Assembly: GCA_033239525.1 (NCBI GenBank)
Contig: BSYO01000002.1
Location: 16,278,626 to 16,342,625, forward strand
Direction: 5' to 3'
DNA length: 64,000 nt
Source: Nepenthes gracilis
Lineage: Eukaryota; Streptophyta; Magnoliopsida; Caryophyllales; Nepenthaceae
Shown one piece after another: positions 32,091 through 43,685 of this stretch. The position numbers were made by a program, and so were the translations under genes. Under the pieces are notes generated by a model that made no database searches, had not been told where the DNA came from, and was given only the letters and a program-made list of their open reading frames with translations. Numbering within the stretch: the first letter of the stretch is position 1; each line of letters starts with the position of its first letter.

Positions 32091-33552
32091 AATTATCGTG
32101 AATCACCTTAATCTTCTTTGTTGTTTCTTTCACAATCTTCGGACCCAAAATCCTTTTGTGTCCAGTCTCCTCCCAGTGAATTGGCGACCTACACTTTCTC
32201 CCATACAATGCCTCAAAAGGTGCCATGCCGATACTAGTTTGATAGCTGTTATTATAAGTGAATTCAGCTAGTGTCAGATAAGTATCCCAAGTTCCTTTCA
32301 TCTCCAAAACAGAGGCCCTCAACATATCCTCAAGAATCTGAATGGTACGCTCAGATTGGCCATCAGTCTAGGGGTGATACGCAGTACTGAACTTCAACTC
32401 TGTCCTCAACTCCTTATGCAAGCTCTCCCAAAACCTCGAGACAAAACATGGATCTCTATCAGACACAATGGAGGCAGGAACTTCATGAAGCCTCACGATC
32501 TCATTTACATACAACTGAGCCAACCTATCACGTGAATAGGTCATCCTGATTGCCAAGAAGTGGGCTGATTTCGTCAACCGATCAACTATAACCCACACGG
32601 CGTCATGATTCCTAGGAGTCCTTGGCAAACCCGATACAAAGTCCATAGCAATGTCCTCCCATTTCCAGCTCGGGATTGGCATTGGCTGTAACAATCCAGA
32701 AGGCTTCCTCCTTTCAGCCTTCAGTTGCTGACATACCAGACATTTCTTCACGTAAGCCATGATGTCTTTCTTTATATTTCTCCACCAGAAGGTTTTCTTC
32801 AGATCCTGATACATTTTATTCATTTTCGGGTGGATTGTATACCGAGACCGGTGAGCCTCCTTCAGAATCTTCTCCTTCAACCCTTTATCATTTGGTACGC
32901 ATAATTTGTCTCTAAACCTTAACACACCATCAGCCCAAACGTTGAAATCAGCTCGAGACTCTTTACTCAAATCACCAACAATATCCATGACGAATGGATC
33001 ATTTACCTGCTTCTCTTTAACTTCACTAACTACCTTCGGTTGAATCTGAAAGTACGATAGGAGCATTCTATCACCTTTAGCATAATGTTGGATATTACAC
33101 TGCTTCAGATAATCCAACATCTCCATCTGTTTGACCTGTAGGTGCACCACATAACCTGATCGGCAACTCAATGCGTCTGCTACAATATTGGCTTTTTCTG
33201 GCTTGTACTGTATCTCGCAGTCATAGTCTTTCAAGAAATCGAGCCATCTCCTTTGCCTCATGTTAAGTTCCTTTTGCGAAAACAGGTACTTCAAACTTTT
33301 GTGATCTGAATACACAAGGAACCTCTCACCATATAAATAATGTCTCCAAATTTTCAATGGAAAGACTACAGCAGCAAGTTCGAGGTCATGAGTAGGGTAA
33401 TTTTTCTCATGCACCTTCAATTGCCTAGATCCATATGCCACGACTTTACCGTACTGCATCAATACACATCCTAGACCCGCCTTAGAGGCGTCGCAGTACA
33501 CCTCAAAGCCTCCTGAACCTTCCGAAATGATCAACACTAGAGCGGTAGTCAA
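32077..33552 (-). pseudogene. pol: RNase H and integrase
   Basis: The frame runs with a single internal TAG near 32366-32371, exactly in the integrase YHP|TDGQ motif. The RNase H part has [23 protein letters not shown] and ANIVADALS. The integrase has its HHCC zinc site ([15 protein letters not shown]...CLVCQQLK), first Asp in [10 protein letters not shown], second Asp in SIVSDRDP and Glu after QSER. By family these degrade the template RNA and join the DNA copy to the chromosome. The frame changes relative to the reverse transcriptase near 33572. Confidence 0.92.
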
Positions 33553-33560
33553 ACGATCCT

Positions 33561-34871
33561 TTAACTCCGAAAGCTTAGATCACACTCCTCTGTCCACACA
33601 AACCTAGCCTCTTTCTTCAACAATCGAGTCAGAGGCAAAGCAATCTGTGAGAAATTCTCTACAAAACGTCTGTAATATCCTGTCATGCCTAGAAAGCTCC
33701 TAACCGTAGTCACAGAAGCCGGTTTGCTCCAGTTTGTAACAGCCTCTACTTTCCTGGGATCCACAAAAATGCCACCATCAGAAATTACATGCCCCAAAAA
33801 CATCACCTTCTCGAGCCAAAACTCACACTTACCCAACTTGGCATACAGTTTTTCCTCACGGAGCACTTGAAGTACCTTCCTCAAATGAATTTTGTGCTCC
33901 TCATAATCCTTTGAATATATCAAGATATCATCAATGAATACTGCCACAAATTTATCCAGGTACGGCCTAAAAACCCTATTCATCAAATCCATAAAAGTAG
34001 CTGGAGCATTTGTAAGGCCGAAAGCCATAACAAGAAACTCATAGTGGCCATAACGTGTCTGAAAAGCTATTTTAGCCACATCCTCCGACTTGATCCTCAA
34101 TTGGTAATAACCGGACCTCAAATCAATCTTTGAAAACACTCGAGATCCTTAAAACTGATCAAATAAATCATCAATGTGCGGTAGAGGGTATTTATTTTTA
34201 ATCGTGATCTTATTCAACTCACAATAGTCAACACACAACCGCAAAGACCCATCTTTCTTCCTTATGAACAACATCGGTGCACCCCAAGGAGATACACTCA
34301 GTCTGATAAAACCCTTGTCTAACAGCTCCTGCAATTGCAACTTCAACTCCTTCAACTTAGCCGGAGCCATACGATAGGGGTATTTAGAAACTGGGCTAAC
34401 ACCAGGAACAATAACAATCTCAAACTCAATTTCCCGATGTGGAGGCAATCCAGGTAACTCCTCTGGATATACGTCCTCAAAGTCACAAACAACCAAGATG
34501 TCCTTAGCAGGCACACTATGACTCCCTGTAGTATAGGCATATGCCAAGTAAGCTCTACATCCACTTCTCATCAAATGCTTAGCATGTAAAGTAGAGATCA
34601 ACACAGGCACCCCCTTTTTCTTAATGCCCTGAAAGAAAAAGGGCTCCATTTCAGGAATATTAAAACAAACCCACTTCAGAAAACAGTCAATACTGGTATG
34701 GTATTTAGCTAGCCAGTCCATCCCTAGAATCACGTCAAAATCACCCATGTCCAACAACACTAAGTCTACAACCAAACGGTTCCCATTCACCTCAACTATA
34801 CACCCCGAATACATAACATCCGTAATCACAGAGGATCCAATGGGAGTACACACAGATAATTCACAATCCAA
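33561..34871 (-). pseudogene. pol: protease C-terminal part and reverse transcriptase
   Basis: The upstream piece has [17 protein letters not shown] (protease/RT linker, typical of Gypsy), then [20 protein letters not shown] and [24 protein letters not shown] at about 34148 interrupts the frame, and it resumes in the same frame with [31 protein letters not shown] and the catalytic FIDD (Asp codons at 33927-33932), then LGHVIS and [13 protein letters not shown]. It ends with a frameshift near 33572. The enzyme copies the element RNA; this copy is dead. Confidence 0.92.
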
Positions 34872-35005
34872 AATACACAGGACAGATACAATACAACATG
34901 CAAATCACGGGGAAACAAAGGAATGGGTAGACTCCGAGTCAAATAATATGGATGCAGAAACTCCACAAATCGAAAGGGTTCCTTCCACAACATTCGGAGA
35001 CTCCT
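34872..35005 (-). pseudogene. pol: aspartic protease active-site region, altered
   Basis: The sense frame reads GTLSICGVSASILFDSESTHSF followed by a stop two residues later. The catalytic triplet, normally Asp-Ser/Thr-Gly in retropepsins, is Asp-Ser-Glu here (codons 34938-34940, 34935-34937, 34932-34934 on minus). The protease matures gag-pol, so this copy would not process itself. Confidence 0.8.
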
Positions 35006-36034
35006 TCAGATCCTAAACAGCCACCGCAAAGCCTTTGCCGAGATAGTTGGCTTCTTTCCTTCTAGCCTTGGAGGTATCGCACAGTCCATGTATAGGTGGC
35101 CATGCTGCCCACATCTAAAGCACGCTCCCGACAACTTATGGCATGCTTGTCCCGGATGTTTCCTCCCACAGAAGGTATAGTCTTCAGCCGACGCTCTAGT
35201 ACTGATTACTGACTGAGTCGGTACTATACTCTTTCCCTTATCAGCCGCCCTAGTCTTCTTGGATGGTCCAGAAGACCCCACGGTAGATCCGGTACTCACT
35301 CCCGCTCGGCTAGCAGTCCTCTTTACATAGAACCTCTCCGTTTCTGCTTCCTTCTCATAAATCACCGCTCTGTCCAAAGTCTCGGCATAAGTTTGGAGTT
35401 TTAAAATAGACAATAACTTTCTAATGTCATCCCGTAGCCCTTGCAGGAACTTCTTCGCTTTCCTCTGCTCATCCTCTACATAGAAAGTTGCAAAATAGGA
35501 CAACTTCGTGAACCTAGCATCATACTCTTTGACCGTCATGTTCCCTTGTCTCAATCTCATAAATTCTTGCTCCTTCTGATCTCGGAGACTGGATGGGAAG
35601 TACTTTTCCAGAAATACATCCTCAAATATCTCCCAGGTAATGGCATCATTAGGCACTCCCATCGCCCTTTTTTGCATATCCCACCAACTCTCAGCTTCAC
35701 CTTCCAGCTTGTACGCCGCAAAGGTGACCTTTTCGCGATCGATACAGCCAAGCACAGCAAATATCTTCTTCATCCTTTTCAACCACACGTCTGCTTCATC
35801 CGGATTCGGCTATCCCAAGAAGCCCGGTGCTCATTCAGCTGTGAATCTATCATATGTCATAGGACCAAGAAGTGTCGGAGCTGGCTTAGGTGCAGGAATC
35901 GGAGCCATGTGCTTTTGCTCGACAGATTTTACTACATTGGTCATCTTCTCCAATAGATCAATGTAAGCGGCCTCTCTATCATAGGGCGTGCTAGCGCCAC
36001 CGCGGTCATTCCTTCTACCTTTTCTACTTGCCAT
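35006..36034 (-). pseudogene. gag with CCHC zinc knuckle
   Basis: It starts MASRKGRRNDRGG at 36034. Two in-frame stops follow (TGA then TAG, about 35810-35830), and the same frame resumes with VWLKRMKKIFAVLGC. Retrotrans_gag motifs are AAYKLEGEAESWW, WEIFEDVFLEKYFP, EFMRLRQGNMTVKEYDARFT and KKFLQGLRDDIR. The C-terminal zinc knuckle is CFRCGQHGHLYMDC. Gag forms the particle and binds the RNA. The gag frame runs directly into the protease, giving a single gag-pol reading as in many plant Gypsy elements. Confidence 0.92.
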
Positions 36035-36255
36035 CCTATAATCAAGGCAAACACAAGGCTATAAGGACAAGGATCCAATGGAATGAGAAAGAAATATTCA
36101 ATAGTTTTATGGAATTTCCAACCTAGCCTAAGAACCAATCTCTTAAGGGTCTTAGTTGTCTTAACTTTCTCAACTTATTCCTATGGAAATTCTATTAAGA
36201 GATTCAAACCTATGCTTTCGTTTTTCGATCAATTAATTCTTAAGGCATCTCAACT
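36035..36255 (-). other. Leader between primer site and gag
   Basis: This is about 220 bp of untranslated leader with no feature I can name. Confidence 0.6.
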
Positions 36256-36268
36256 CTCTAATACCAAA
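36256..36268 (-). other. Primer binding site (tRNA-iMet type)
   Basis: Sense TTTGGTATTAGAG lies immediately after the 5' LTR. TGGTATTAGAG matches the TGGTATCAGAG tRNA-iMet primer site with one change. Confidence 0.8.
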
Positions 36269-38332
36269 TGTGCCGGAACGGACTTTTTTTTTCAAAAACT
36301 TCGGTCAAGACAAGATTAGGGATAACTTATAAGCACACAACTAGCAATCATTCACAAATCTTCCTACAACAAGTATACACAGGATCACATGTGCCATCCA
36401 TGGCATAAATCTACAAAAAAACATTAGCTACACTAACAGTTCAATAACGAGATGCCGTCTAGGACCTGTATAGTATATCCAAAAGTTTAGAGCGGAAGCT
36501 AAACTAATAACCTGCAGAAGCATAGTTTTTCCTTTTTACTATCATACACATCATATTCATTCTGTACAAAATCCACATGTGCACGGACATCCATAGACAC
36601 AAGATCAATATACAAAATCACAAGGTCAGCTAAGTCTCTACGTCAACAAGCTCTCCAAAAATAGCTCCAAAAATATGCAAGGTACATGCATATGAACAGT
36701 AAAATAATGATGGAGAACGGTGATGTAGTCGGAGCCTAACAAGGTAATGCATATGAACTGTAAAATAATGATAGGTAAGGTAAGTTGTAAAAATTGTTAA
36801 TGAAAAATCGATAAACTATAAGCTATAAACGATACTCGTAAGAAAACGTGACCCTATAAAGTAAACTATAATCGTAATCAGAGACGGTATGCCGTAATCG
36901 GTAAAACTTGTAAACGGTACACTATAAACTGTAACAAGTCATAACGGTAACAGACCCTGCCAGTATACCCAACTAGTTGAGGGGGCGAATACTCGAGGAT
37001 AGATTGTGTTCAGTCCATACGATCCAAGGCCTATGACTGTAACATGTGTATCCCATCCCGAGGGATCTATACTGTATGCCACCTGAAGGTAGGCCGGTAA
37101 CTGTGGTTCCTCCTGATTTTAACGCCCCGAGGAAGGGCGGACCACAAATAACTCCATGGACAGAGTTATCCTCAGTTACCACCATAAAGTCCTAAGGCAT
37201 GCTAGAGAACCTATCCAGACTGTAAGTCCCGGGTCTTAAATAACAGTAATGGAAATAACCTCTTTATTAAAAACCTTCTTTCAAAATCATAGTTTTACAA
37301 TTTACTTTCAGGTTTACTTCAACGGTGCATGAAATTTTTATCAGTGTAAGCCCGTGCAAATTTTCATAAACAAATTATACAGGGAGCTTCTCTTCAATAT
37401 CAATTAACTTTTATATAACTGGAGCTATGGTTAAAAATCACTAAAACCCCTTCATTTTCGTACTTAGTGCTTTGCCAAAACCTTCGGACTCAAATCAATT
37501 TCTAAACATGTGCTTATTCATGAAATAAATGCCATAAATCCATGCATATACATTAAATCATGTAATTTACTCAAACTTCACAATATTTTTGAGCTAGGGT
37601 TTCATCACATATTTTCGGAAGCAAATCGAACACTATTTACATGCTTATTCATGAAATTGAAGCCAAAACTTGCAATAAACATGGATAAACACAAAATTTA
37701 ACCAAATAATCGAAGGAAACATGTTTCATTTACTTTAAACATGCATCAATATCATTTTGGAACATCTTTATCAACTTTAAAGCAAGAGGAAACGGTAAAA
37801 ACGAAAAACAATGTCTGAAGTACACTTGCCTTGGCCCGATCTACCGTTATTTTTACCGGGAGTGGATTGGAATAAGTGATTCTCCTTTTTCCTCTTCTGT
37901 TCTTCCTCTTCTTCGTTCGTGCCTCTTCTCTTTCTCTCCCACTTTCCTTTTCTCCTTCTATTTATAATAAAACGAAATCAGAACGCGGGCAAAAGTCGGG
38001 GCTGCGTTCGAGCGCACCTCGAGCACTCAACGAGCGGCCATATTCTGTTATTCATGCTCGATCGGCCAGCGGGCGCGCGTTGAGCGGGCTACATTCTGCT
38101 AAACGAGCTCAGGCGCCCAACGGTGCGCAGCGAGTGGGCCAGCCACTGGATTTTGCACTCGCTACAGCGCCTCGGGCACACAGTAGGTGCCACACGGCTG
38201 CTTGCTGAACTCGGATATTTTTCCAACCTTTTACTTTCAACCATCATTTTTCACTATATGTTTGGCCTCTTAAGGATACTCATCGTCTTAATTACTTCCA
38301 ATTTTTATGCTTTTTGGTTTCGGGGCCTCACA
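36269..38332 (-). mobile_element. 5' LTR of the Gypsy element
   Basis: TGTGCCGGAACGG...GGGGCCTCACA, 2064 bp, followed by the ATAAT duplication. It has TATA-like sense TATAAATA at 37959-37966 and donor-like AAG|GCAAGTGTAC at 37829. Compared with the 3' LTR it lacks about 120 bp near 36665 (the acceptor region) and has a small duplication of AAGGTA...ATGCATATGAAC (36676-36775). Apparent ORFs here are unsupported. Confidence 0.93.
37959..37966 (-). promoter_or_regulatory. TATA-like box, Gypsy 5' LTR
   Basis: Sense TATAAATA, about 130 nt upstream of the donor-like site at 37829. Confidence 0.6.
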
Positions 38333-40661
38333 ATAATATTCTCATACAGAACATAATGCAGTAAAGCGGATACAGTTACATATAAAGTATAAATGTGATA
38401 AAGCAATGATTACAGAAATATTAGTAGAATATAAATATAGATCATAGAAAATTGTCAAAGAATAGGAACATATACGAGAAGCATGAGAAAAGTATAATTC
38501 AACATGAATAGGTCTCGATAATTATTATTTATGCTTTCATGCAAAACATTTTTAAAAAAATGCTTCGAGATCAGAAGCATTCATGGACTATGGTAAGATC
38601 AGAAGAACAATAGCGTTCATGGAAATAGAAATAAGGCATAATACTATTTAAATATGCATTGGAAATCATGAATCGGTAAAATCATGCTTCGAGAATCATA
38701 AATCGGTAAAACATGCTTCAGCAATCGTAAAACAGTATCAATTCTATAAATTCTAGAAAATTTCTTTTTACAATCAGGAGGACAAAACTAGTAGACCCTA
38801 CTAGTCAAGAGTGTGAGTAATCGAGGATTGATTGTATTCACTCCATATAATCTAAGGCCAGTAACGATTATCCCTTCCTATGGGATATATCTTTTCTGGT
38901 GGGATTTTGAACGGTGATGATAGCCAATAACAGTAACTACTCTCTTGGTTATCGCCCTGAGAAAGGGCGGACCACGTATAACTCCATGGACAGAGTTATC
39001 TTCGATTTCTATCATAACATTTTAAGACATGTCGGAGAACCTTACCTAACAGTACATCAGTCCTAGGTCCTAATTAACAACATCGAAGAGCTTATAATCT
39101 ATTGTTCTTCAGAAAATCAATTAGAATATCACGGTTAACTCTTTAGTATGCTTCAGAAATTCTCAATAACTCAACAGTGCAGTTCCATGTAAAAATTCTA
39201 GTTACAAATCATAACATGGGCATTATCTCATTATGAATCAACATTTACATATCAGAAATTATGAATTAAAATTGTTAAATCCTTTCAGTTTTCGTGCTTA
39301 GGGTTTCGCCAAACCTTCCGGACGAGAAACAAACACCAAACATATATTTATTCATGAAATCGGAGGTAAATATTGCAGTACATGCCTGTAAACATGAAAT
39401 CTATCCAATTAATCAGGAAAAATATGCTTTATTTACTGTAAATATGCAAAATCATGGATTTTTTTATTTTTTTTATTTTTTTGGTAAGTAATTAAATTTG
39501 AATTAAAAATAAAAGTACAAAAAACTATGCTCTAACCCCAAGCATTTTGCTGACTTGGAGATAGAGCATAAACAATAGGGCATGCCCCAAGCACCTCCGT
39601 GTAACAATACATGAGTTTGAAAGAAAAAACAGACAAGAAAAAGGTGGCTAGATTTACATCATCTAACTCGGCGACAAGCCGTCACCTATCCAATCAGTTG
39701 AATCAAAACCAAATAGGGAGCCACTAACAAAAAACCCTATACCACATGAGACTAGACATGCAATGCAAATAAAATCAAGCCACCATATTCAATCACTCAC
39801 ACTGGAAATCAGCATCCATAATTTATATCAGCTTTATTATTCAATGAGCTGGTTGGATTTCAACAAAAACTCAGCAGCCCAGCTCCTTCTTGCTTCAAAC
39901 ATGGCGCACGGCAACAGCATCATTCAGTTTTTGCATGGAAGCCTGCACCGGTGTGAGTGATTTGTCATCACCAGATATGCTTCAATCCATCATAACACCA
40001 CGCCTGCACCAGCAGAAGCACGTTTTGGCAACCAACATCAATCGCAGTTGTCACCGAAAGCTGGTTCACTTCTGATGAAATAGCAGAACCAGTTGTCACA
40101 AAATTATAATCATGAATTAAAAGCATAAATACAATATCTAAGATATTAAAACATTGCAAAAACGGTAAATAACATTCGAAGTACACTTGCTAGAACCCGA
40201 TCTACTGTTATCCTTATTCTGATCAGACTGGATCAGAAGATTTCTTCCCCTTTTTCTTCTTTCCCCTCTCCTTCCTCCTCCTCCTCTCATCCGTGTCAAG
40301 CTACCACTGAACCCCCAACCCCAAAATCCCTTACAAAAATGAAGGAAAAGAAAGCACGTGAGGGAGCCTGTGACTGGCGCTCGAGCCCCAGTCGAGCGGT
40401 GCTCGAGTGCCCGCTCTTGCAGTTTTGTGCCTTAATTGGCGCTTGAGTGGTCCTCGAGTTCCGGCCCCTTGAAAACCTCACTCCCACTCCACCTCAGGAG
40501 GTCCCTCAAGCGTAACTTTCACAGATTTGCGCTGATCCCATTTCTTCCTATTTGCTCCTTTTTATTTTGGTACCCATTTATCCCTTATTCTTCGGCCTAA
40601 TCATGATTATCATCAACATAATTACTTCATATTTATCATATTTTGGGATCGAGATCTCACA
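38333..40661 (-). mobile_element. Old minus-strand LTR, second part
   Basis: It begins with the second ATAAT copy and continues the LTR: GACCCTACTAGTCAAG, stem-loop 38830-38852 (GATTGTAT/ATATAATC), GGGCGGACCACG, ATAACTCCATGGACAGAGTTAT, the conserved TTCGTGCTTAGGGTTTCGCCAAACC, a donor-like site at 40190 (TA|GCAAGTG, weakened), CTCGAG-rich U3 and the end GAGATCTCACA. A LINE is inserted at 39461-40107. Confidence 0.7.
39461..40107 (-). mobile_element. 5'-truncated LINE in the old LTR
   Basis: The poly(T) and GGTAAGTAATT (reverse of AATTACTTACC) mark the 3' end at left. Stem-loop 39538-39558 (CCAAGC...ACTTGG read on plus). It is flanked by AATCATGGATT (39450-39460) and AATCATGAATT (40108-40118). 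It has no ORF. Confidence 0.8.
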
Positions 40662-41418
40662 CTATTACTATGCAACCTCGATCCCTTAGCACCGGAATCT
40701 TTACTATCTATCCTATGGAACAATTCCTAATCATGTAGTGAGATTATCCATAATTGGAATATGCTCTCAAAAATCGTTTCCAAAATGTTCAACTATCTTG
40801 CAATATTTCTTTATCCTTGAGACCCATAACTCTTTTAATACTAACCTCTCCAGGTCAACTTCACCTATTACCTTTCTATCTCTAAGTCGACAAAACACTT
40901 GGAGGTAAAATAGAGACTTGTATATTTTTTTTAATTTAATCAAACGTTAATTACTTACAAAAAAAAAAAGAGGTAACACCACCTTATCTCCTTTCAATCA
41001 TTCAGTTACCACAAACACCATCTCAATCCGTAGGGGCCATATCTTAATCTTAATAAGATTCAAGCTATCCCAAAAGTGCAAATGCTTAGTCTATTGTAAA
41101 TTGATATGTTTAGATTCATCACACCAAACTTACTTTAAACCATATTATCTTCAAGTCATTAATTCCACTTTATCATCATAACAAGTTATTAACTAGAGAA
41201 CCTCATCCAGTAGCTAATCAGACTTATCTTCCTAGACCTTGAAGCAATACAGTCTTATTCAAGTTCTATCTCGTAACTTAGTCCTAAACAATGTTGGTCA
41301 GTCAGAGAAACAAAAACCATTGAACCTAACATAGTCTTAATTTGCTTATTCGATCCATCTTATTCTAACCTTGGCTTCCACATAAGATTCAAATCAAAAC
41401 CTAAAGCATCTCTTTTTT
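40662..41418 (-). other. Short non-coding interior between old LTRs
   Basis: About 0.75 kb lies between two LTRs of the same TGTAATGG type. It contains a 100-bp LINE tail (40871-40970). No coding sequence and no clear polypurine tract are visible; either the interior is deleted or the element is non-autonomous. Confidence 0.5.
40871..40970 (+). mobile_element. About 100-bp LINE tail insertion
   Basis: It contains the stem-loop CTAAGT...ACTTGG (40882-40902) and TTACTTACA-A(n). It is flanked by an imperfect duplication, AGGTCAACTTCACCTATTA (40852-40870) and AGGTAACACCACCTTAT (40971-40987). Confidence 0.65.
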
Positions 41419-41431
41419 CTCTGATACCATT
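41419..41431 (-). other. Primer binding site of the old element
   Basis: Sense AATGGTATCAGAG next to the LTR start TGTAATGG (41432) is a perfect TGGTATCAGAG tRNA-iMet-type site. Confidence 0.85.
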
Positions 41432-42106
41432 TGTAATGGAACGGGTTCTAACCTTTTAAGACCCTTTGTTAATAACATATAAAACTAATGCCGTAAAATT
41501 TCAAACCATTAAATTATTTTTTATATGGACATCAACCATCAAATGCATACACAGGATCACATTGACTACCTCATTAAAACCTCAACTACTACATTGAGTC
41601 AAATGAGAGATGCAATCTAGGTATCTAAAATTAATCTGCAGAAGCACTCTATGTCATAAGGTTAACTTACCTACCATAATATGCATCTTCTTGCCTTTAT
41701 GATTCAACTACCCTCTTGCTATCCTTTATCTCTATTGATTTTGTTAGATTTTGGCTTAATAGTACCATTTGGGAGGAAAATACAAAAACAGCAAGTGTGA
41801 GCTTATTGGCTCAGCTAGGTACTACAAAAATAAAACATACTGAAAATAGAAATATATACACATCTTTTAACAAATCATGAAACAATGCATCAACACAAAT
41901 TCATTTTCAATAAGTATGCTTAAATGTAATTATGCATAAAGAGGCAATGTATAAGGCAAAACTTAATCATGTGCTCGTGAACAATTCTTGCCTCTATTAT
42001 GTTCCATGTTTTCTTTTACTTGATTCTCTTTCTTCTTCTTTTATTTATCTTGTGGGACCAAGGCTAGAAGACTCTACTAGTGGAGGGAGCGAATAATCGA
42101 TAATAG

Positions 42107-42128
42107 ATTGTATTCAGTCCATACAATC
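42107..42128 (-). other. Leader stem-loop (GATTGTAT/ATACAATC)
   Basis: A perfect 8-bp stem; relative to the common version one G-C pair is A-T on both arms. Confidence 0.7.
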
Positions 42129-42229
42129 AAAGGCCTTAGTTCTTGTTCATGCATGCATCATTTCATATGTCCTCCTCATCATGAGGACCATTTTTTCATA
42201 TTCATAATTCTTAGTTCTTTTCCTCCTTG

Positions 42230-42395
42230 TACAATGCCCCGAGGACGGCAATCTTAGTTCTTTTTGTCCTTGTGCAATGCCCCGAGAATGGTGGTCGTAT
42301 CATATCATTTCCTCCCTGTACAACACCCTGAGGACGGTGGTCATATCAAATCATTTCCTCCCTATACAATGCCCCAAGGATGGTGGACCATGTAT
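42230..42395. repeat. Short tandem repeat, about 65 bp x 3, in LTR
   Basis: ACAATGCCCCGAGGACGG, GCAATGCCCCGAGAATGGTGG, ACAACACCCTGAGGACGGTGG and ACAATGCCCCAAGGATGGTGG are spaced 45-65 bp apart with (C/T)CCT(C/T)C(C/T)T(A/T)T linkers. Confidence 0.65.
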
Positions 42396-42773
42396 TACTC
42401 CATGGACGGAGTTATCCTCAATTACCACTGTAACTTCCTAAGGCTTGCCAGAAATATCACCCACTTCACTTAAGCTGCTAGGACACGTGGCCAGAGTATC
42501 CGCGGGTCTCCACTGCAATATTCATGACAGGCCAAAGAAAGTTACCTGCTGAACGATTCTTGGTCCAGTTTTTTATTATTTTTACTTGGTGAATCTTAAT
42601 TCTTGCATTCTTAATCTTTGTTCTTATTCATCAGTGGTCATTTCATTGGAGTTCTTAACCTTAGAGATCTTAGTTTTTGCATTCTTACTCTTGGCTCTTA
42701 TTCATTCACAGCCACTTAAATCTTCTCAGGAAGCCATTCAGATAATCTTGTCATCACTTGATGTTCTTCATAA

Positions 42774-43685
42774 GATCGAGCTCAGGCAAGTGTACCTCCG
42801 ATGCTATTTTCTATTTTTACTACTTTTCTATACCTCAAAAATGTTATTTATATTCTAAAAACATGTTTCTCCATATCCTGTATAAATAATGCCTATTCCT
42901 ACAAATCGTTCGAACAGATTTCATGTTTATACATATATACTACAACATCTGGCTTCAATTTCATGAAAATGCAGATGTTGAGTGTCCGTTTATCATCCAC
43001 AAGTTTTGACAAAACTATAGGTACAAAAATGAAGGGGTTCTAATGATTGTTACCCATAACTTCTGTTGTATAGAAGTTAATTGGTGCTGAATGAAGCCCT
43101 GGTATAAATTGTTTCTAAAAATTTTATATGGACTTTTACTGATAAATTACTGTGGACTTCTGAAGCAAAATTGAAAGGCTTTGAGCTTATACTATATATT
43201 CTGAAACAACTCTGAAGGATTTCTAACTATATCTGTATATTCTGAAGCAAACTTGAAGGGTTTTAGACTGTCACAGTACATTTTGAAACTGACTGAAGAG
43301 TTATTGTGAAACTCTCACTGATTTCTAAAATTCAAAGGGGTTTTCGGTTATGAAATAAAAAGGAAAAAATATTTCTGATTCTATTAATCATGACCCATGA
43401 CTAAGATAGAGTCAGGTTAGGTTCTTCAGCATGCTTTAGAATGTTATGGTTATAATCGATGATAACTCTGTCTATAGAGTTATATGTCATCCTCCCTTCC
43501 TCAGGGCGATAACCTAGATGTTAGTTTACTATTTTCGACCGGCGTACTGTATTGAATCCCGTGAGAAGGGATGTCCCACGAGACGGGATGACTGTTTTTG
43601 ACCTTAGATTGTATGGAGGGAATACAATCTATCATCGATTATTTGCCCCCTCCTCTAGTAGGGTCTACTGGTAGGGTCCTTCACT
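42774..43685 (+). mobile_element. Plus-oriented LTR fragment
   Basis: It begins at GAGCTCAGGCAAGTGTAC (the donor module) and continues in plus orientation through AAATGAAGGGGTTC, ATAACTCTGTCTATAGAGTTAT (43479-43500), a stem-loop at 43607-43629 and CTAGTAGGGTCTACTGGTAGGGTCC. It faces the minus LTR piece to its left, so the junction at about 42773 is a rearrangement. About 60-bp TTCTGAA-type repeats lie at 43140-43330. Confidence 0.65.
43607..43629 (+). other. Leader stem-loop in plus LTR fragment
   Basis: GATTGTAT pairs with ATACAATC around GGAGGGA, preceded by ACCTTA. Confidence 0.65.

Larger units (their letters stand above)
29438..38332 (-). mobile_element. Complete but inactive Ty3/Gypsy (Tekay/Del-like) element
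   Basis: This 8.9-kb element is bounded by the target duplication ATAAT (29433-29437, 38333-38337). In sense order it has 5' LTR 36269-38332, primer site 36256-36268, gag, protease, reverse transcriptase, RNase H, integrase, chromodomain-like end, polypurine tract 31554-31566 and 3' LTR 29438-31553. The domain order (RT before integrase) is Ty3/Gypsy. The ATWEREEEIR..YPHLF end is typical of Tekay/Del chromoviruses. Stops in gag and pol, a frameshift and a changed protease motif make it inactive. The LTRs differ by indels, so it is not recent. Confidence 0.93.
41432..42773 (-). mobile_element. 5' LTR (partial) of the old minus-strand element
   Basis: It begins TGTAATGGAACGGG beside the primer site and carries GAGAGATGCAATCTAGG, an acceptor block decayed to AA (41768), ACTCTACTAGTGGAGGG, a perfect stem-loop at 42107-42128, a repeated ACAATGCCCCGAGGA...GG block (42230-42390) and TTACTCCATGGACGGAGTTATCC. 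It stops near 42773, where plus-oriented LTR sequence begins. Confidence 0.65.
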
